Below are positions 11,968 through 23,116 of a DNA stretch of 64,000 nt, piece by piece. The stretch is taken from contig JACTAT010000008.1 of NCBI GenBank assembly GCA_014526335.1, positions 186,001-250,000 on the forward strand, in the 5' to 3' direction. The DNA is from Chrysaora quinquecirrha (taxonomy: Eukaryota; Cnidaria; Scyphozoa; Semaeostomeae; Pelagiidae). The notes beneath the pieces were generated by a model. That model was not told where the DNA came from. It saw only the letters and a list, made by a program, of their open reading frames with translations, and did not search any database. The stretch's first letter is position 1. Every line of letters begins with the position of its first letter. Made by a program: the position numbers and the translations under genes.

Positions 11968-13795
11968 TTAGCACCGTTTATCGTATTTCTTCGTTACAGT
12001 AGCCAATAAGAATTTTCATCATAATTTTTACTGAGCACCGTTTAGCGTATTTCTTCGTTACGGTAGCTGATGCAAATACATTGATCATAAATTTTACAGG
12101 GCACCGTTTAGCGTGCTTCTTCGTTACGGTAGCAAATGCAAATATATTAATCATAATTTTTACAGAGCACCCTTTAGCGTATTTCTTCGTTACGGTAGCC
12201 AATACAAACATATTGATCATCGTTTTTACAGAGCACCGTTTAGCGAATTTCTTCGTTACGGTAGCCAATACAAATATATTGATCATAAATTTTACAGGGC
12301 ACCGTTTAGCGTACTTCTTCGTTACGGTAGCAAATGCAAATATATTAATCATAATTTTTACAGAGCACCTTTTAGCGTATTTCTTCGTTACGGTAGCCAA
12401 TACAAACATATTGATCATCGTTTTTACAGAGCACCGTTTGGCGAATTTCTTCGTTACGGTAGCCAATACAAATATATTGATCATCGTTTTTACAGAGCAC
12501 CGTTTAGCGTATTTCTTCGTTACGGTAGCCAATACAAATATATTGATCATTGTTTTTACAGAGCACCGTTTAGCGTATTTCTTCGTTACGGTAGCCAATA
12601 CAAACATATTGATCATCGTTTTTACAGAGCACCGTTTGGCGAATTTCTTCGTTACGGTAGCCAATACAAATATATTGATCATAATTTTTACAGAGCACCT
12701 TTTAGCGTATTTCTTCGTTACGGTAGCCAATACAAACATATTGATCATCGTTTTTACAGAGCACCGTTTGGCGAATTTCTTCGTTACGGTAGCCAATACA
12801 AATATATTGATCATCGTTTTTACAGAGCACCGTTTAGCGTATTTCTTCGTTACGGTAGCCAATACAAATATATTGATCATTGTTTTTACAGAGCACCGTT
12901 TAGCGTATTTCTTCGTTACGGTAGCCAATACAAACATATTGATCATCGTTTTTACAGAGCACCGTTTAGCGAATTTCTTCGTTACGTTAGCCAATACAAA
13001 TATATTGATCATCGTTTTTACAGAGCACCGTTTAGCGTATTTCTTCGTTACGGTAGCCAATACAAATATAATGATCATCGTTTTTACAGAGCACCGTTTA
13101 GCGTATTTCTTCGTTACGGTAGCCAGTACAAATATATTGATCATTGTTTTTACAGAGCACCGTTTAGCGTATTTCTTCGTTACGGTAGCCAATACAAATA
13201 TATTGATCATCGTTTTTACAGAGCACCGTTTAGCGTATTTCTTCGTTACGGTAGCCAATACAAATATATTGATCATCGTTTTTACAGAGCACCATTTAGC
13301 GTATTTCTTCGTTACGGTAGCCAATACAAATATATTGAGCATCGTTTTTCCTGAGCACCGTTTAGCGTATTTCTTCGTTACGGTAGCCAATACAAATATA
13401 TTGATCATAGTTTTTACAGAGCACCGTTTAGCATATTTCTTCGTTACGGTAGCCAATACAAATATATTGATCATCGTTTTTACAGAGCACCTTTTAGCGT
13501 ATTTCTTCGTTACGGTAGCCAGTACAAATATATTGATCATCGTTTTTACAGAGCACCGTTTAGCGTATTTCTTCGTTACGGTAGCAAGTACAAACATATT
13601 GATCATCGCTTTTACAGAGCACCGTTTAGCGTTTCTTCGTTACGGTAGCCAATACAAATATATTGATCATCGTTTTTACAGAGCACCGTTTAGCGTATCT
13701 CTTCGTCACGGTAGACAAGAAGAATTCTAATCATAACTTATTGTACTGAGCACCGTTTAGCGTATTTCGTCGTTACGATTGCCTTTAAGAATTCA
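11968..13795. repeat. 66-bp minisatellite (~27 copies)
   Basis: The unit begins GAGCACCGTTTAGCGTATTT and continues through CTTCGTTACGGTAGCCAATA to CAAATATATTGATCATCG. The period is exactly 66 bp, a multiple of three, and the unit lacks stops in two plus frames and one minus frame. This creates apparent proteins of 549, 413 and 542 aa with 22-residue repeats. Variant units recur in blocks: TAGCAAATGCAAATATATTA near 12129 and 12327 (198 bp, 3 units), and the CACCTTTTAGCG variant near 12367 and 12697 (330 bp, 5 units). The outer units on both sides are more diverged. Confidence 0.95.
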
Positions 13796-15041
13796 GATAG
13801 CCTTGGTGCCTCCCAATGTCGGGTTGAATTTCTAAAAGTTTCTGTTGTGAAAGGAATTTCCGAAAAAGAATTCGGGAAATACATTGGATAGAAATTCTTC
13901 TGACTCGTAATTAAGTCATTCTTCCTGAGAATGGTATTCTGTTATTTTGCTTAGCCGATCTGAAAAACGAATTTGCATCATAATATACCGGTCTTCTGAT
14001 TAATGCAAAGTCACAATAGCTTCTCGAAATTCACATAACGCCGCATTTTATTTGCATACAATAACATGAATTCATTAAGTTTTGGAAATATTTTTTTTGC
14101 CGAGGAAACTCTCCGGAGAATGCCGATTCTAAAGACACCCTTGTTTTCGTGTACGTGGATTAGGTCTTGCATTATAAGCGAACATATATAGATGCACACA
14201 TACATGCAAACAATTCTGTTTTATATATATAGATGCTATTAAGGATTTCAATAGTTATATTTTAAGGTTCCCCATAAAAACTCCCGTTCCACTGTCACAC
14301 CCCTCCTCTTATTTTAAAATAAGCATATAGAGCAATCAACGCTTTGACAAAGTTTCTTTTCTATTAATTTTACCTTTAATTTTCTGGATAACGATAGAGG
14401 GGGCGTTCAGCCCAGCTTCAAGGAGCTTCCGAGTGTTTCATTGTTAGTAGATGCATTACCCTTTCATACAGTAGATTGGCCTTATTATGTAATGCACATA
14501 TGTTTCTTTTCCCTATACTTCCATTTCAAGGGGGACGTCGCTTCACCCAGCAGCAACGAAGTACATAAAATGATAATAACGCTGATAATAATGTTAAAGG
14601 GATAAAAAAGGCACGCGTATTGATTCAATGGTTCTTCTGCAGTGTTATGGCCCCTGATTATGCAAGCGCAGCCTTGTCGCCGTGATCACCTAATTTTTTC
14701 AATCTGGCTCATGTGCAACCAGCATAAAATGTTAACCTTTTTTCTCAAAAGACCCACGAGAACCCTTCAACCCGGTGCTTCATTGGGAGTTCGTTAGTTG
14801 GGGTTTTCTGAGTTATGGAGTAGAGATTCCCTAAGTTATAACTGGCTGCCTGATTCCTTGTTGTTTACCCGCCTTCAATGACTATTCAGGACCGTAGGAA
14901 GCTGTGGTTTTTGGTACTTTATTTTATACATCTGTTTATACTAGTCTGCAACACCTATTATTTCTATATTACATTCTTACCCGGTTTTTCCTACGGGCCT
15001 GCTATATTGATACACATATTGCCGAAGTTGCGTCTTCCGAA
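13796..15041. other. Non-coding stretch
   Basis: No gene or repeat was recognised. Short open frames (14011-14205, 14878-15129) show no domain or coding-like composition. Confidence 0.35.
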
Positions 15042-15559
15042 GCACTCGGGTTTCTTAGTTGATTTGAGAGGAAGAGTGACTAGTTGGGTGATAATAGGTT
15101 TCTATTCTCACCCAAGAGGACGCTCTTAAATCTCAAAATAACGCATGTAAACGCTGTCTCTTACTCCCCTGAGGTATTGCTAGTCACGTGTGTGCCCCTT
15201 GAGGCTTTAGCAAGATAATAAAATCCAAGGACTATTGTTTTCTACCCCTTTTCTACGCAACAAGCTGTGAGACATTTCAAAGCGGCCCACCTCTCCTCCC
15301 TCGGCGACGTTTCTTTCCACTATATAAACGTTTTCCACTTCACTTTTTCAAAGATGACTCCTATTGAGGTTTATGCGTTATTCACACAGGCCCACATGCA
15401 TATGTCCAACGCGCATGTGTAGAGTCAGTTCGCCGGGGCGTAAAAGTGAAGTGGAAATTATCCATTAGTCACTATTCCTCTCGGAAAGCGATCTTCCTTT
15501 GCACTCGGGTTTCTTAGTTGATTTGAGAAGAAGAGTGACTACTTGGGTGATAATAGGTT
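15042..15559 (+). repeat. Direct 59-bp repeats flanking repeat B, copy 2
   Basis: GCACTCGGGTTTCTTAGTTG and the next ~40 bp occur at 15042-15100 and 15501-15559. Between them lie repeat B copy 2 (15104-15285) and an inverted pair (TTTTCCACTTCACTTTT near 15333 and AAAAGTGAAGTGGAAATT near 15441). The layout (direct repeats at the edges, inverted pair and TATATAA near 15322 inside) may be a small composite element. No classification is offered. Confidence 0.55.
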
Positions 15560-15563
15560 ACAA

Positions 15564-16031
15564 TCATCGGGGACCTTGACAGGAGGATTTACTATGTCTC
15601 CTCTGCAGCCATAACATTTGGATACACGTGAACCTGCGATCTAAAGAAAATTGACCGAGTTGTAATTCATTCTGCCTTTCCTGCAATTCATAAGCAAAGT
15701 TGTTGTTATGATGCATCTGCAGTTGCGGAACAGCCATACCAGGATCTGGCAAATGCACTGGTGTATTGTTGAAGCTCGCTCTGGTAGCCGGTGTCGTTGG
15801 CCGCGAATATCTGCTGCAAGGCTGGGTTGTGTATGTATTGGTAGTTGGGACGTTACGGACCCTAATGGATTCAGCTGTTGTCACTTCAGCAGATACAGGA
15901 ACATTAATCGAATGAGGTTGGATGCCTTGATCATTAGCATTTGGAGTTGTGAGGCAATCATTCCCAAAAATACCCACCATTTCTTCAACGGATTTCCTCT
16001 TTCTGTTGGATCTCTTATTTGTATTTGGCAT
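15564..16031 (-). CDS. Unrecognised 155-aa ORF
   Basis: It starts MPNTNKRSNRKRKSVEEM, a basic N-terminus, followed by a Thr/Pro/Asn-rich low-complexity middle and a short Gln/His-rich part. The composition resembles a disordered protein segment or a first exon more than random translation. No domain is recognised, the end is arbitrary, and it may not be coding. Confidence 0.3.
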   Translation of the reverse strand: MPNTNKRSNRKRKSVEEMVGIFGNDCLTTPNANDQGIQPHSINVPVSAEVTTAESIRVRNVPTTNTYTTQPCSRYSRPTTPATRASFNNTPVHLPDPGMAVPQLQMHHNNNFAYELQERQNELQLGQFSLDRRFTCIQMLWLQRRHSKSSCQGPR

Positions 16032-16057
16032 TTTAAAGTTGAATTAATAACGTCATT

Positions 16058-16235
16058 ATCTCCAACATTCCCCCTTTTACAGATTCCCTCTTTTACAGAT
16101 TCCCCCTTTTACAGATTCCCCGGGGAATGGGGGAATGCAAAAACGATTTGTTGTCGTTCCCTCTTTTACAGATTGAGAAAAGGGGGAATATGACGTCATA
16201 TTCCCCGATTCCCCGTTCCCTCTTTTACAGATAGC
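16058..16235. repeat. Short CCCTCTTTTACAGATT repeats with a 24-bp perfect palindrome
   Basis: CCC(T/C)CTTTTACAGATT-type units recur at least five times. A perfect 24-bp palindrome centred on TGACGTCA lies at 16183-16206. The arrangement looks like the end structure of an inverted-repeat element, but outer boundaries were not resolved. Confidence 0.6.
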
Positions 16236-16439
16236 CTAACGTCTTGGGCTTCCTAATGAGTTTGTTGCCAAATTCCATTGTTTTGATTGTATGCATTTGA
16301 ATTGCAATTGAAGTAAATAACTCAACTCATTGATTGTTTTGATTGTGTAGATAGAGAATCGAAATTCCTATCTTTTGTTACAACATTCCTGATTCCTATC
16401 TTCTTCTTTGAACGGCATGTTCATTACTGAACTTCACCC

Positions 16440-17155
16440 GACCCATTACAGATTATACGCCATGCCTTGCGATCAAGCGTTTTCCTGTTTATTTGACCCA
16501 TGTTCAGTCCAGACCAAGCTTTGATGTTGTCAAGATACTGGGTCTTCGGTCTTCCTCTACGTCTTCTGCCTTCCATGCTACCTTGTAGGACTGACTTCAT
16601 GAGGTTACATCCTCCTTCTCTGAATTGATGTCCATAGAAGGAAAGCTTTCTTTTACGTATGTGTTTCAGTAGACAAGGGGTGGTTCTGAGCTCTTCAAAG
16701 ATACTAGGATTTGTTCAGTGCTCTCTATAGCTGACTCTCAGCAATCTCCTCCAAATCCAGATTTCAGTTGCTGAGAGGAAATTTTATTCTCTCTTTTTCA
16801 GAGTCCATCCTTCTGCACCATAAGAGATGAATGGCCAGATCAGAGCTTTCACCAGTCTCACTTTCAGCTCGGTTGGTAATGAGCGATGCTTCCATACATT
16901 TGTCAATTCACACATTTTTCCTTACCCATAGGAATTCTTTTTCTCACGTCCACTAAACAGTTTCCATCATTTTCTTGATCGAGCCTGGGTATTTGAAACT
17001 ATTCACTTGTTCGATGGTCTCGCCATCTATCCAGATCTCTCCATCACTGTTTAGTTCTGTTCCAATCTTCATCACTTTTGTTTTCTTTGCGTTTAATTTC
17101 AGCAAACATCTCTTTCCAGCGTTGTTGACTCTATCGATCATCTCTTCCATTTCGT
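16440..17155 (-). pseudogene. RTE-like non-LTR reverse transcriptase C-terminal relict
   Basis: Read on the minus strand, 17150-16953 gives DEMEEMIDRVNNAGKRCLLK then LNAKKTKVMKIG and IDGETIEQVNSFKYPGS, the post-catalytic region of RTE-type reverse transcriptases (normally FKYLGS). Further downstream, pieces such as ALIWPFISYGAEGWTLKKRE, RKLSFYGHQFREGG and RRRRGRPKTQYLDNIKAW are legible between stops and frameshifts. These are typical of the conserved RTE C-terminus. The catalytic core and endonuclease are absent, so this is a 5'-truncated, degenerate copy. Confidence 0.8.
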
Positions 17156-17216
17156 CTTTGTTATTTGTGATTAAGCATGATAAAACAAGGGACTAAACCG
17201 AAATCAAGAACATCGT

Positions 17217-17453
17217 TTGCCAAAAATATCTTGCCAAAGAAAATTGAGCATTTTTTTGCAGAGTTTTGTTGAAGTTCTGATTGAGATACCTTTTGTCAAA
17301 GATAATGAAAAAGAAGCAGATAACTATATTAACAATGCAACCTACACGCCATATGTTATTCCTCAGGTGCCAAATGATACTGTAATTGAAATCAAAGAAC
17401 AGGCGCGGTCTGGCCCTGGTGGCAAAGTGGCGATCACCAGCCGGGCCCTCTAA
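17217..17453 (+). CDS. Possible exon of unknown gene
   Basis: A candidate acceptor (CATTTTTTTGCAG, ending near 17260) precedes an open frame beginning SFVEVLIEIPFVKDNEKEAD. It ends in tandem stops at 17451-17456. The composition is protein-like, but no family is recognised. It could belong with the exons at 17939-19200, from which it is separated by a MITE. Confidence 0.3.
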   Translation: MPKISCQRKLSIFLQSFVEVLIEIPFVKDNEKEADNYINNATYTPYVIPQVPNDTVIEIKEQARSGPGGKVAITSRAL

Positions 17454-17542
17454 TAAATGAGCGTTACAGAAAAATTACGGGCCCTTTCCGTGAAAGTTCG
17501 AGAAGATAATTTACGTGCACCGAATTATTACAGTCATGAGTA

Positions 17543-17926
17543 CACGCTTTTTTATAAGGAACCTACCTAAAGGCCTAGTTCTTAAAGTTCCTTATTTTTG
17601 GACCTCTTTGGAGGCAATTGTAGTTCAAAAAGTTCCTTAACTGCACATACAGTGGTCTTAACAATAAAAGAGAGAAACTTGCATGTGAGCAAAGCTCAAG
17701 ACTACTCATGGAAACATTTGATACATGCTTAACGTACAATTTATGTGATTTTCGACTGCAAATGAATGGAACAGGCTTTCTAATTCTTGATTATTTGCAG
17801 TGATAAAACTATTCAACAATAAAAAGTTCTCCAGTTATTTTCTCTCTAATAGTATAAGTTCTTTAAATTTTCGGGCCTTCTACATGTAGGTTCCTTATAA
17901 AGTGGTTCCTTATAAAAAAAAGCGTG
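17543..17926. mobile_element. TA-flanked inverted-repeat MITE (family member 2)
   Basis: The ends CACGCTTTTTTATAAGGAAC and the inverse (…AAAAAAAGCGTG) are flanked by TA (17541-17542; 17927-17928). It has the same layout as 7118-7501, including the internal TAGTTCTTAAAGTTCCTTA motif repeated near both ends, and the same length, 384 bp. It lies directly upstream of a probable exon. Confidence 0.8.
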
Positions 17927-17938
17927 TAGGGCCCCACA

Positions 17939-18412
17939 ATGACCTGTATCTACAGTTTTCGTGAGCCAATTCAAAAAGCGGATAACTGTATACCGCAGTT
18001 TAACAACGACCGACAGCGACTTGAACACAAGATTTGGGATTCAACACACCTAATGACGAATATGAGATGGGTTCTTTGCTCCAAAGGGACACGAGATTTG
18101 AAGAAGGATGCGTGGGTTTCAGCGGCAAGACACCCCCAAACAAAACTAAAGCTATCAATGGTCGAAGACTTGCCAGACAAGCAAGACATTTCTTTCGCCC
18201 TTACAACATTTGCCATTGATGTTGAGAAAGCAATGAAAGAGGCAGGCTTCTTTGATGAAGCAAACTTCTGCAAACTCATTCGAAATTGGTGGGCTGCCGA
18301 AGATGAACCAGGTATACCCGCGTTTGACAGAGTAAATATGAGGAATCAGCTAAGACATTATTTATTGGACGGCGTGGACTTTGGCACATTTCCTCCATTT
18401 TCAACATACATT
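17939..18412 (+). CDS. Probable exon of an unrecognised gene (part 1)
   Basis: The open frame has coding-like composition, for example RQRLEHKIWDSTHLMTNMRW, NFCKLIRNWWAAEDEPGIPA and LLDGVDFGTFPPFSTYIKG. It ends at a splice donor (AAAG followed by GTACTA, about 18413), leaving one base of a codon. The downstream exon at about 18955 starts with the two bases needed (acceptor TTGTCGTAG). I recall similar uncharacterised proteins in cnidarian genomes but cannot name the family. The ATG at 17939 lies 11 bp after a MITE, so the true 5' end may be lost or spliced. Confidence 0.5.
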
Positions 18413-18954
18413 AAAGGTACTACTACTATATGCTATACCTTTTCAGTTAATCTTTATTACGTGCAGACTTTGCGTGTATGGCTATATGGTGTATGGTGTC
18501 CCTACACAAGGGCCCCATGTTACTTAGTTCTTACGAGCCCCAAGCATTGGCGTTACGCCACTGGGTCATTCGAAGGAGGGGGCTTATAAACTAGCTCAGT
18601 AGTTCCAGTGTGTTTTGGCAGAATGAAAGAGTAAAACTTATCTGTATGATATAATCGATTTATCCGCTTTCAGGTAATACTGATGGCTGACTATTGCTGA
18701 AATTCATCATCAGACCTGTTATTAACACTAGCTCTTCAGTGGTCTAATCATCTGAAGGATAAATTTTAGTATGCATGGGCGTTTTCCACAGTTCCCCATG
18801 TTGGAGGGTTGGTTTATTTATAAAATGAGTCCAAAGATAGGGGCTTATTTAAGGGGACATTTAAGAGGTGGGAGCTTCTTCGATGTTTAACGGTATATCA
18901 GTTGATTGAAAAATTCCTTTTCACTGTGATAGCTATTTGTCGTAGGATTCCCAA

Positions 18955-19200
18955 GAAAACTGTACGAGGGACTTCTGTCAAGCATCGATTCAAAAAATCA
19001 GTTGTACGCTTTGGCACCATCATCATATAACACAAGAGCAGTTTCAACACTGATGTCTGAGAACTTCTTCAGCACATTAATTGAACTTGATACGAATGGA
19101 TCTGGATACCTTCGGGCCCAAGATGTGCCCCGTTGCATGGGTACTACGTGTGCATTGATCGATATCCGCCTTAATCCAAACAAGTTACTAGGTGCCAAGT
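18955..19200 (+). CDS. Probable exon of an unrecognised gene (part 2)
   Basis: After the acceptor TTGTCGTAG the frame reads FPRKLYEGLLSSIDSKNQLY, NTRAVSTLMSENFFSTLIEL and GYLRAQDVPRCMGTT. It joins in phase to the 17939-18412 exon. The end of the exon is uncertain: the frame stays open to 19337 but loses coding character after about 19200. No catalytic motif could be assigned. Confidence 0.5.
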
Positions 19201-19944
19201 GTATTTATTTTGAAACAGCTGCTTATTGCACCTTGTTTTGGTATTCTTTCCGCAGTCAGATAATTTCTATTAAAAAACATCCTAATTGCCGTCCCCCTCC
19301 GCTAATTAATGCTGTAATTAGAACCCCTGCTAATTAAGATTTGCATTGATATGGATGTTTTTCACTTATAAACTTACTCTTAAGTTCTTCATGTCAAATT
19401 TTACTTGTCTACTCTATTTTTTGGTTCGAAATATGGATTCGTCGATTTTAACCCTAATCCTACCGGGGGTGGAATCCACCCCTCAAGCTTTTCTTGAAAC
19501 TGCTTTCTTGTGTGATGGATGTAAGCTTCCAAACCAGGCTGACTTTAAGCCTATATGTATAAGCTACAATGTGATACAAAAAATTCCCAAAATAATAACA
19601 ATGGGTCACGTGACATTGCCTTGTATGGAAAGTGGTCATGACAAAACCACATATAAATGCCTATTTTACCAGTAAATCTTATCAGAATTGACTTAGTCAT
19701 TGCAAGGTAATAGAAAATAGTTACTAGCAACAAAATGTAAAGAAATTTCCGGACTTCTATTGATATTAAGGAGGGTCGATTTTTGACCGACGTCAATAGC
19801 ATCTTTTGATTATTATGTCATAATGACGTCATATTAGAAGTGGGAGACGCCCAATTTACCAACATTACCCCTAATACATTGGCCAATGCCTGTGCCAAGT
19901 TTTATTGCTCTAGCTCTACTGGACAGCAATTTATGGAGGGAGTT

Positions 19945-20760
19945 TCTTTCAGGGCTGAGGAACAGGACTAAGGAATTAGACTGAAGACCATGGGTAGTTT
20001 CAGGACTGAGGAACCGGACTAAGGAATGGGACTGAAGACCATGGTTGATTTCAGGACTGAGGAAGAGAACTAACGAGCAGGACTGAAGACCGTGAGTAAT
20101 TTCAGGACTGAGGAACAGGACTAAGGAATGGGATTGAAGACAATGGGTAATTTCAGGACTGAGGAAAAGGACTAAAGAATTGGATTAAGACCATGAGTAA
20201 TTTTAGGACTGCGGACCTGGATTAAGGAATGGGACTATCAAGAAGACTATCAAGAACATGAACAGTAACAAGACTGAGGAATAGGACCAGGGAATTCAAC
20301 TGAAGACCATGAACAATTTCAGGACTAGGAAGCATAAACAATAACAAGAGTGAGGAATAGGATGAAGGAACTGGACTGAATACCACGAATAATTTTAGGA
20401 CTAAGGAGCATAAATGATGACAAGGCTGACGTGCAGGGCCAAGGAACAGCACTGAAAATCTGAAGATTAACAAGACTGAGGAACCGGACCAAGGAATGGA
20501 ACTGAAGACCATTTCAGGACTAAGGAACAGGATAAGGGAACGGGACTGAAAACCATGAGTAATTTCAGGACTAAGGAACAGGATAAAGGAAAGGGATTGA
20601 ACACTATGAATAATTTCGGGATTAAGAAACAGGAACAATAACAAGACTAAGGAACAGGACCGAGGAACGGGATGGAAGATCTGAACATTAACAAGACTGA
20701 GGAACAGGATCATGGAGTGGGACTGAAAACGATTTATTATGTCAGGACTAAGGGACGGAC
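19945..20760. repeat. 51-bp degenerate minisatellite
   Basis: Units contain GGACTGAGGAACAGGACTAA then GGAATGGGACTGAAGACCAT. The spacing near the start is 51 bp with later indels, about 15 copies. The 214-aa minus frame across it (20222-20866, repeating SPEII and LFLSP) is a product of the repeat. Confidence 0.85.
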
Positions 20761-20942
20761 TATAAAGAAAGACAACTGCTGTACACTGACTATTTTGAAT
20801 CTTAGGAACATCATTGTAGTCTAGGGACCTTGCACTGAAACAGAGGAACAGAAAAGGGATTGGCACTAGGAAAAGGGAGCCTGGACTAGGATCAAAGACA
20901 AGTACTAAAGATTAGAAACTAGGAGCTAAGTGGAGAGACAGT

Positions 20943-21008
20943 GATCATTGAGGCGGAGGTCCTTGAGGCGGAAGTCTTTGAGGCAGAGGTCTAACGAGGC
21001 GGTGGTCT
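20943..21008. repeat. 18-bp tandem repeat
   Basis: GAGGCGGAGGTCCTTGAG-type units, four imperfect copies. Confidence 0.7.
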
Positions 21009-21565
21009 TAGACGGGCAAGGGCTAGTCTACTATACTAAAATGGCAATTTCCACGGAAACCAGTTTTTCGACCGTCATTCCTCCCAAGTCGTAAGTTTTA
21101 TGCTTTTCCGACTTTTTCGCTGCTCGGCCGACAGTGGGGTAGGCGTTTCATCACCCTTTCGTCTTCTGCAAACTTCTCTCCCTTCTGGGGTAATTGGGGC
21201 TAACCCTTATTTGAAGTGCGTTATTGGTGCCTGTTTTAACCATCGCCCGATTGTTCTCACTAGGAGGATTATCACTAAATCAAAACAACGCACAGTAGCA
21301 CGGTCGTTAAGGTGGCGTGTCTCATGAGCTGCAATGCAGAATCGGGAGCTCGACATCCCCCAGGAGAAAGTCTTTTCCTTTCGAATTCTTTTATTTCTCT
21401 TATTTTCTTGTTGAAAATGTTTTCAAAAGGCCGAGGAGTCGTCTGGTAACTAAAATTTGCTTCTGGTTTAATTTTTAAGTCCCTTAGACATACTTTTTAT
21501 CGTGTTTTGTTTTCCCCTTCCATGAATATTAGGACCGCTAGAAGATTATTGCCATCTAAGGAAGT

Positions 21566-21642
21566 GGCTGTGTAGCCGAGTGGTTAAATTGTCGCCTGCT
21601 AACCGGAATGGCTGGAGTTCAAGCTCTTTGGAGCACAAGGAG
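21566..21642 (+). tRNA. tRNA-Ser(GCT)-like, degenerate; probably a tRNA-derived repeat
   Basis: TAGCCGAGTGG matches the A box, the CTGCTAA loop would give anticodon GCT, and GGAGTTCAAGCTC resembles a B box. The order and spacing fit a serine tRNA. The T-stem and acceptor stem pair poorly and no variable arm is clear, so this is more likely a tRNA pseudogene or SINE head than a functional gene. Confidence 0.4.
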
Positions 21643-21804
21643 ACGTCTCGATCACGAAATCTTGCTTCGAATTATTTTAAAATTCGTTTGGTATTAATAT
21701 TTTCAATCAAAGTTTCTCAAACCAAGTCCATGTTTACATGAATATTCAGTCAACCCGTTTGAACTGCGTTGTGCAAATGCTTTTAACCCATTCAATGGAA
21801 ACAA

Positions 21805-22304
21805 NNNNNNNNNNNNNNNNNNNNNNNNNNNNNNNNNNNNNNNNNNNNNNNNNNNNNNNNNNNNNNNNNNNNNNNNNNNNNNNNNNNNNNNNNNNNNNNN
21901 NNNNNNNNNNNNNNNNNNNNNNNNNNNNNNNNNNNNNNNNNNNNNNNNNNNNNNNNNNNNNNNNNNNNNNNNNNNNNNNNNNNNNNNNNNNNNNNNNNNN
22001 NNNNNNNNNNNNNNNNNNNNNNNNNNNNNNNNNNNNNNNNNNNNNNNNNNNNNNNNNNNNNNNNNNNNNNNNNNNNNNNNNNNNNNNNNNNNNNNNNNNN
22101 NNNNNNNNNNNNNNNNNNNNNNNNNNNNNNNNNNNNNNNNNNNNNNNNNNNNNNNNNNNNNNNNNNNNNNNNNNNNNNNNNNNNNNNNNNNNNNNNNNNN
22201 NNNNNNNNNNNNNNNNNNNNNNNNNNNNNNNNNNNNNNNNNNNNNNNNNNNNNNNNNNNNNNNNNNNNNNNNNNNNNNNNNNNNNNNNNNNNNNNNNNNN
22301 NNNN
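21805..22304. other. Assembly gap (500 N)
   Basis: Exactly 500 N characters, probably an arbitrary-length gap. It removes part of the minus-strand gypsy element. Confidence 0.99.
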
Positions 22305-22944
22305 GGATTCTTTTGTGTCTGCTGAAGCTGCTGCTGCACCATTTTTCTTCTATCTTCTTTGATTGGTGATCTGATTGTTCCATGAGCTTTCCTATAGTTA
22401 GAACTTTATCTAATGTGAGATCTGGTTCTTGTAGCAGTCTTTTCCTTAGCTTACTTGATTTGCATTTTGCAATTACTTGATCTCTTATCTCATCTTGTGT
22501 TGTATTTCCATATTCACAGTAAATGGTTAGCTTTTTTAGCCTTGTGACATAGGAATCTATGTTTTCTCCTGACTCTTGAACTGCCTCATGAAATACACAT
22601 CTTTCAAACGGAATATTCTTTTTGATATCAAAGTGACTATCTAGCTTGTTAATTGCTTCTTCATAAGTTGTACCTACCTCACCTAATGTTTCAAAAATGT
22701 CTTGCACTTCATCCCCTACAAGATGCAAAAGTGCAGCCCTTTTTTGACTATCATTTTGAATACCTGTTGCATTCAGAAAATAAACAAACGATTTCTTCCA
22801 TTTCTGCCATCTTTGGCTTACCGTAGATGGGTCTCCTTTTGGATCAAAATCCTTAACTGGAGGTAAATGAATCGCTACTGGTTGAGGTTGTGGATCTTGG
22901 CCTACTTGATTCTGATTATTCATATTCGCAACTTTCTTTAGCAA
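22305..22944 (-). CDS. Gypsy-type retrotransposon gag (partial)
   Basis: The frame starts near 22944-22920 and enters the N gap. Motifs include LPPVKDFDPKGDPSTVSQRW and ENIDSYVTRLKKLTIYCEY, typical of the capsid-like gag domain of invertebrate gypsy elements. It has the same layout as the gag at 53332. Just upstream, on the minus strand, lies the primer-binding site TGGCGACGAG (22984-22993), then an LTR ending at about 23116. The zinc knuckle, protease and pol would lie within or beyond the gap. No frame disruption is visible in the sequenced part. Confidence 0.8.
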
Positions 22945-22995
22945 ATTTCTTACCTATATTATTTCTTTGGGTTCTTGAGATTACTCGTCGCCATA

Positions 22996-23116
22996 TTATG
23001 TTGTGTATGTAGGTACGATGTTGAAGATAATCACTGATTGATAGCTAGAGAAAACAGGCCTAAAATAAACACGCCATGATCGCGTTATTCCAACTCTAGA
23101 ATCCCCAATCTCTACA
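22996..23116 (-). mobile_element. Probable 5' LTR of the minus-strand gypsy element
   Basis: Read on the minus strand it begins TGTAGAGATTGGGGATTC at 23116 and ends ACATACACAACATA just before the primer-binding site. The partner LTR is not visible (gap or truncation), so the boundaries rest on the gag and PBS. Confidence 0.5.

Noticed and set aside
11978..13730. Giant overlapping open frames (549, 542, 413 aa) as repeat proteins
   Set aside because: The period of 66 bp keeps frames open by arithmetic. Changes fall without codon-position bias to the eye, and no start or regulatory context is seen.
11968..13795. CRISPR-like array
   Set aside because: Units are contiguous tandem copies without unique spacers, in a eukaryotic sequence.
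11500..15285. LTR pair enclosing the 66-bp minisatellite
   Set aside because: The two repeat-B copies lack TG…CA-type ends, a PBS or purine tract next to them, and a flanking duplication; a dispersed repeat is the safer call.
20222..20866. 214-aa minus-strand ORF
   Set aside because: Entirely within the 51-bp minisatellite.
21300..21360. Second tRNA gene upstream of the tRNA-Ser-like sequence
   Set aside because: GGGAGCTCGACATCCC resembles a B box, but no convincing A box or cloverleaf could be drawn.
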